Shown in pieces: positions 4,500 to 6,958 of a stretch of DNA of 6,958 bases. Made by a program: the position numbers and the translations under genes. Each line of letters begins with the position of its first letter. Within the stretch, counting starts at the first letter, position 1. The stretch comes from ANME-2 cluster archaeon (GTDB lineage: Archaea > Halobacteriota > Methanosarcinia > Methanosarcinales > Methanogasteraceae): assembly GCA_003601535.1 (NCBI GenBank), contig PIXW01000126.1, positions 1-6,958 of the forward strand, given 5' to 3'. Under the pieces are notes generated by a model. The model was not told the DNA's origin. It saw only the letters and a list, made by a program, of their open reading frames with translations, and did no database searches.

Positions 4500-4624
4500 G
4501 GTTGGGCGGGTCGGTTGGGTAATATTGTTCCAAAGCCTGTTCGGAATCGGTCCACCTTGCATAAACAGCACCGCGAATGGTATCCGGAATAAGTCACTGC
4601 GCATTTAGGTGAAAGCCATAATTC

Positions 4625-6937
4625 TTACAGTTCAGAGCCGATCGGACCAATTCTCTCCAGTTCATCCACAAAATCAGAAACGATCGCTCCAAATCGCTCG
4701 CTTTCGGATGCATCGATCCAGACAGTCTTCAGTCTGCGTGCATCGATTCCGACCTCAGTCAGCACATCAGCAAGCATAGTCATCCGGTGCGCTGCATGTT
4801 CATTTCCATGCAGATAATGGCACTCTCCGATCCTGCATCCGGCAACCAGCACGCCATCAGCACCGTACCTGAATGCTTCGAGCACAAAACCCGGATTCAC
4901 CCTACCGGCGCACATCACGCGGATCACGCGGATGTTGGTTGGATACGAGATGCGCAGCACACCCGCGAGATCGGCGCATGCATAAGCGCACCAGTTGCAA
5001 AGAAACGCAACGATCAGCGGATATTCGCTCTTTTCGAGTGCGTGCGTCTGCGAGATGATCTGGGAATTGGTGTAGAGGTGCGGCTCGATCGCACCCTCGG
5101 GACATGCGGCACTGCATGAGCCGCAGCCTTTGCAGGTCAGTTCATCGACTGCTGCCTTGCCCTGTACCATCCTGATGCTTCCAAACTCACAGACACGCAT
5201 GCAGAGCGCACATCCAGTGCACTTATCCTGATCTACGTGTACGCTCATCGGATCGATCTCCAGACTATCACGGGAAAGCAGACTCCGGATCCTGGAAGCA
5301 GCAGCAGTCCCCTGCGCAACCGATGTCTGAATATCCTTTGGTCCTGATGCACATCCTGCGATGAAGATGCCATCGGTGTGCGCTTCTACCGGTCTTAATT
5401 TCGGATGCGCCACCTGCATGAAACCATCCGCTCTGGTGCGCATCTTGATACCGATGTCGCTATTTGCCTCGAGCCCTACCGAAAGAACGACAAGGTCGCA
5501 TTCCTCTTCAACGATTCCGCCATCTGCCAGTGTATCCTCGTACCGGATGACCGGCTTTTCACCATGCGTCAGCACCTCTGCAACCCTGCCCCGTATGAAA
5601 TCGACTCCGAGTTCCTGTGCACGCTGGTAATATTCCTCATAACCAGGACCACATGCTCTTATGTCGATATAATGAACTGATATATTCGTTTCTGGATTTT
5701 TTTCTTTGATCAACTGAGAATTCTTGATTGCAGCCATGCAGCAGACAACAGAACAGTAATCATTGCCAACTGACGCATCTCTTGAACCCACGCACTGGAT
5801 AAATGCGATTCTGTGAGCAATCTCTCCTGTTGATGGCTGGATCACGCGTCCATGCGTGGGTCCACTCGCATTCAGCATACGTTCGAGCTGGAGCGATGTG
5901 ATCACATCCTGATGCTGCCCGTATCCATATTCCTCCTTGCGGGATGCATCAAACGGCTTCCAGCCGGTTGCAACGACTATTGCGCCCACATCAAAACAAA
6001 ACTCCTCCTCCTTCTGGAAGTAATCGATGGCATCCAATGGGCATACTTTTTCACACAATCCGCAGCCAACGCAGTGTGAATCGATGCACGCAATCATGGG
6101 AACAGACTGCGGTACCGGTACGTAGATTGCTTTGCGAACGCCGATATCATAATCAAACTCGTTTGGAACGGTGATCGGGCATACATAAGCACAATCATCG
6201 ATACAGCCCTTGCACACATCTTCTTTGATGAATCTTGGCTTTTTTATTCCGTGTATTTTGAAATTACCAACGCTGCCCTCTACTTTCGCAATTTCAGAGT
6301 ATGTATGCAGATCGATATTCTGATGATTGAGAACATCGGTCATCTTCGGAGCGATGATACATATCGAACAGTCGTTTGTCGGGAACAGGTTTCCGTACAG
6401 GATCGCTCTTCCGCCTATGGTTGGCTCTTTTTCGACTATATGTACCATGATGCCGCTGTTCGCCATATCCAGCGCAGCGGTTATGCCTGCAATCCCCGCG
6501 CCAATCACCAGTACCTCCTGATTGATCGGAACTTCCCGTTTCTGGATCGCAACCAGTTCTCTTGCCTGCGCCACGCCCATACGCACCAGATCGATCGCCT
6601 TCTGGGTTGCAAGCGCCCGGTTATCGGCATGTACCCATGAGCACTGTTCGCGTATGTTAACCATCGTCAGGAGATACGGATTCAGTCCAGAACCCTCAAG
6701 CAACCGCTCGAAGGTCGTCTGGTGCATGCGAGGTGAGCACGCTGCTACAACGACACGATCAATACCCTTCTCGATATCGTTTTTGATCTCTTCCTGACCG
6801 GCATCAGAGCACGCAAAATCGATTTCTCTCACCATGCAAACACTGTCGAGTTTCTCTGTCTGCGCCATGATCGCATCGATATCAAGGATGCCGGCGATGT
6901 TGAGCCCGCAGTGACAGAGGTATACTCCGATTTGCAT
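4625..6937 (-). CDS. hdrA: HdrA-MvhD fusion, heterodisulfide reductase-type FAD/iron-sulfur protein
   Basis: This 770-residue cytoplasmic protein is the flavin-based electron-bifurcating core of heterodisulfide reductase-type complexes. HdrA normally couples reduction of CoM-S-S-CoB at HdrB to reduction of ferredoxin, or the reverse. Domains in order: an N-terminal Cys-rich region (C8, C10, C67 in ACSPRMH, C99); a thioredoxin-reductase-like FAD domain with GAGIAG at 146-151; PTNDCSICIIAPK at 186-198; an inserted double ferredoxin (C242/245/249/253 and C289/292/295/299); QCVGSR and YCSVVCC at 381-400; a C-terminal ferredoxin pair (C573/576/579/583 and C602/605/608/612); and an MvhD/FlpD domain from about 640, with FLCNWC, VMCAGRV and GCRIGECHY (C647, C650, C676, C701, C706) for a [2Fe-2S] cluster. 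Stand-alone HdrA is roughly 650 residues, so the extra length is the MvhD fusion. The fusion links it directly to a hydrogenase, formate dehydrogenase or F420-type electron donor. No strong RBS precedes the ATG. HdrB and HdrC are not in the window. Confidence 0.93.
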   Translation of the reverse strand: MQIGVYLCHCGLNIAGILDIDAIMAQTEKLDSVCMVREIDFACSDAGQEEIKNDIEKGIDRVVVAACSPRMHQTTFERLLEGSGLNPYLLTMVNIREQCSWVHADNRALATQKAIDLVRMGVAQARELVAIQKREVPINQEVLVIGAGIAGITAALDMANSGIMVHIVEKEPTIGGRAILYGNLFPTNDCSICIIAPKMTDVLNHQNIDLHTYSEIAKVEGSVGNFKIHGIKKPRFIKEDVCKGCIDDCAYVCPITVPNEFDYDIGVRKAIYVPVPQSVPMIACIDSHCVGCGLCEKVCPLDAIDYFQKEEEFCFDVGAIVVATGWKPFDASRKEEYGYGQHQDVITSLQLERMLNASGPTHGRVIQPSTGEIAHRIAFIQCVGSRDASVGNDYCSVVCCMAAIKNSQLIKEKNPETNISVHYIDIRACGPGYEEYYQRAQELGVDFIRGRVAEVLTHGEKPVIRYEDTLADGGIVEEECDLVVLSVGLEANSDIGIKMRTRADGFMQVAHPKLRPVEAHTDGIFIAGCASGPKDIQTSVAQGTAAASRIRSLLSRDSLEIDPMSVHVDQDKCTGCALCMRVCEFGSIRMVQGKAAVDELTCKGCGSCSAACPEGAIEPHLYTNSQIISQTHALEKSEYPLIVAFLCNWCAYACADLAGVLRISYPTNIRVIRVMCAGRVNPGFVLEAFRYGADGVLVAGCRIGECHYLHGNEHAAHRMTMLADVLTEVGIDARRLKTVWIDASESERFGAIVSDFVDELERIGPIGSEL

Positions 6938-6958
6938 ATTGCTGGTTATGGTTTATTG

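Larger units (their letters stand above)
4035..4624. other. Gene-poor stretch; possible decayed minus-strand gene
   Basis: No intact gene is supported in these 590 bases. The minus strand gives several short stretches that read like protein but lie in different frames. About 4586-4339 reads LIPDTIRGAVYARWTDSEQ..., continuing to RMYRYVCILVRRSR. About 4361-4290 gives MFVYLSEEADRRIKERT. About 4320-4258 gives ENWDPAECEALLSRYLLKF then a stop. About 4250-4085 gives RGLDHNSIFEGAGDRFFRRD and then CPKVWPAWYQ and a stop. Read together they could be one gene broken by frameshifts, but I do not recognise the family and chance is not excluded. No RBS precedes any of them. Two hairpins (4406-4421, 4463-4499) are listed separately. 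No tRNA, rRNA or CRISPR signal is seen. A terminator for hdrA is not evident. Confidence 0.3.

Noticed and set aside
4392..4608. Two overlapping plus-strand open frames in the gene-poor stretch
   Set aside because: Neither has an RBS or a recognisable domain. The minus strand reads at least as well, so no plus-strand gene is supported.
4035..4624. tRNA, CRISPR array or insertion-sequence ends in the gene-poor stretch
   Set aside because: No cloverleaf, no regularly spaced repeats, no paired terminal inverted repeats with target duplications were seen.
4787..6797. Numerous plus-strand frames opposite hdrA
   Set aside because: They are shadows of a well-supported 770-codon gene with all domain motifs in order.
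4625..6937. Selenocysteine in HdrA
   Set aside because: The frame is uninterrupted, with no internal TGA; cysteines occupy the redox positions.

Overview
The window looks archaeal, most likely from the Methanomicrobia / Methanosarcinales / ANME or Archaeoglobi sphere. This is inferred from a fused HdrA-MvhD heterodisulfide-reductase-type flavoprotein, sequon-rich exported proteins, a membrane-tethered winged-helix regulator and a UPF0175/DUF3368-PIN toxin-antitoxin pair. Species cannot be read from the sequence. Every intact gene I can support lies on the minus strand.

Layout in transcription order (high to low coordinates):
(1) 6937-4625, a 770-codon HdrA-MvhD fusion, a soluble iron-sulfur flavoprotein core for flavin-based electron bifurcation.
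(2) 4624-4035, about 590 bases with no convincing intact gene. It holds two perfect-stem hairpins and a minus-strand trail of short, plausible but frame-broken reading, possibly one decayed gene.
(3) 4034-3161, a genomic scrapyard. Two plus-strand relics of LolD/MacB-type ABC-transporter ATPases flank a minus-strand UPF0175 antitoxin gene and its overlapping PIN toxin gene. The toxin is cut after about 60 residues exactly where one ABC relic loses its C-terminus (about 3404).
(4) 3160-2932, a non-coding leader region with a palindrome cluster built on GGAAC/GTTCC.
(5) 2931-253, a compact run of four genes: a small acidic secreted protein with DEDGNV repeats, a sequon-rich secreted protein with 37-residue repeats, a large exported protein with a duplicated PepSY-like domain, and a two-TM protein with a cytoplasmic winged helix-turn-helix. 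Gaps are 30, 47 and 37 bases.
(6) 252-45, an AT-rich gap with promoter-like and operator-like elements, then the first 14 codons of another exported protein running off the left edge.

The most interesting part is block 5. The first and third genes have different mature portions. Yet they share about 82 bases covering RBS, start and signal peptide (63 of 82 identical by eye), and both end in nearly the same hairpin, GGGGATTTTAAT(T)CCCC, which overlaps the stop codon. They look like one export cassette with exchanged or fast-diverged cargo. Together with the tethered regulator at the end of the run, this suggests a cell-surface module under its own membrane-associated transcriptional control. 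That function is inference; sequence and gene order are what is seen.
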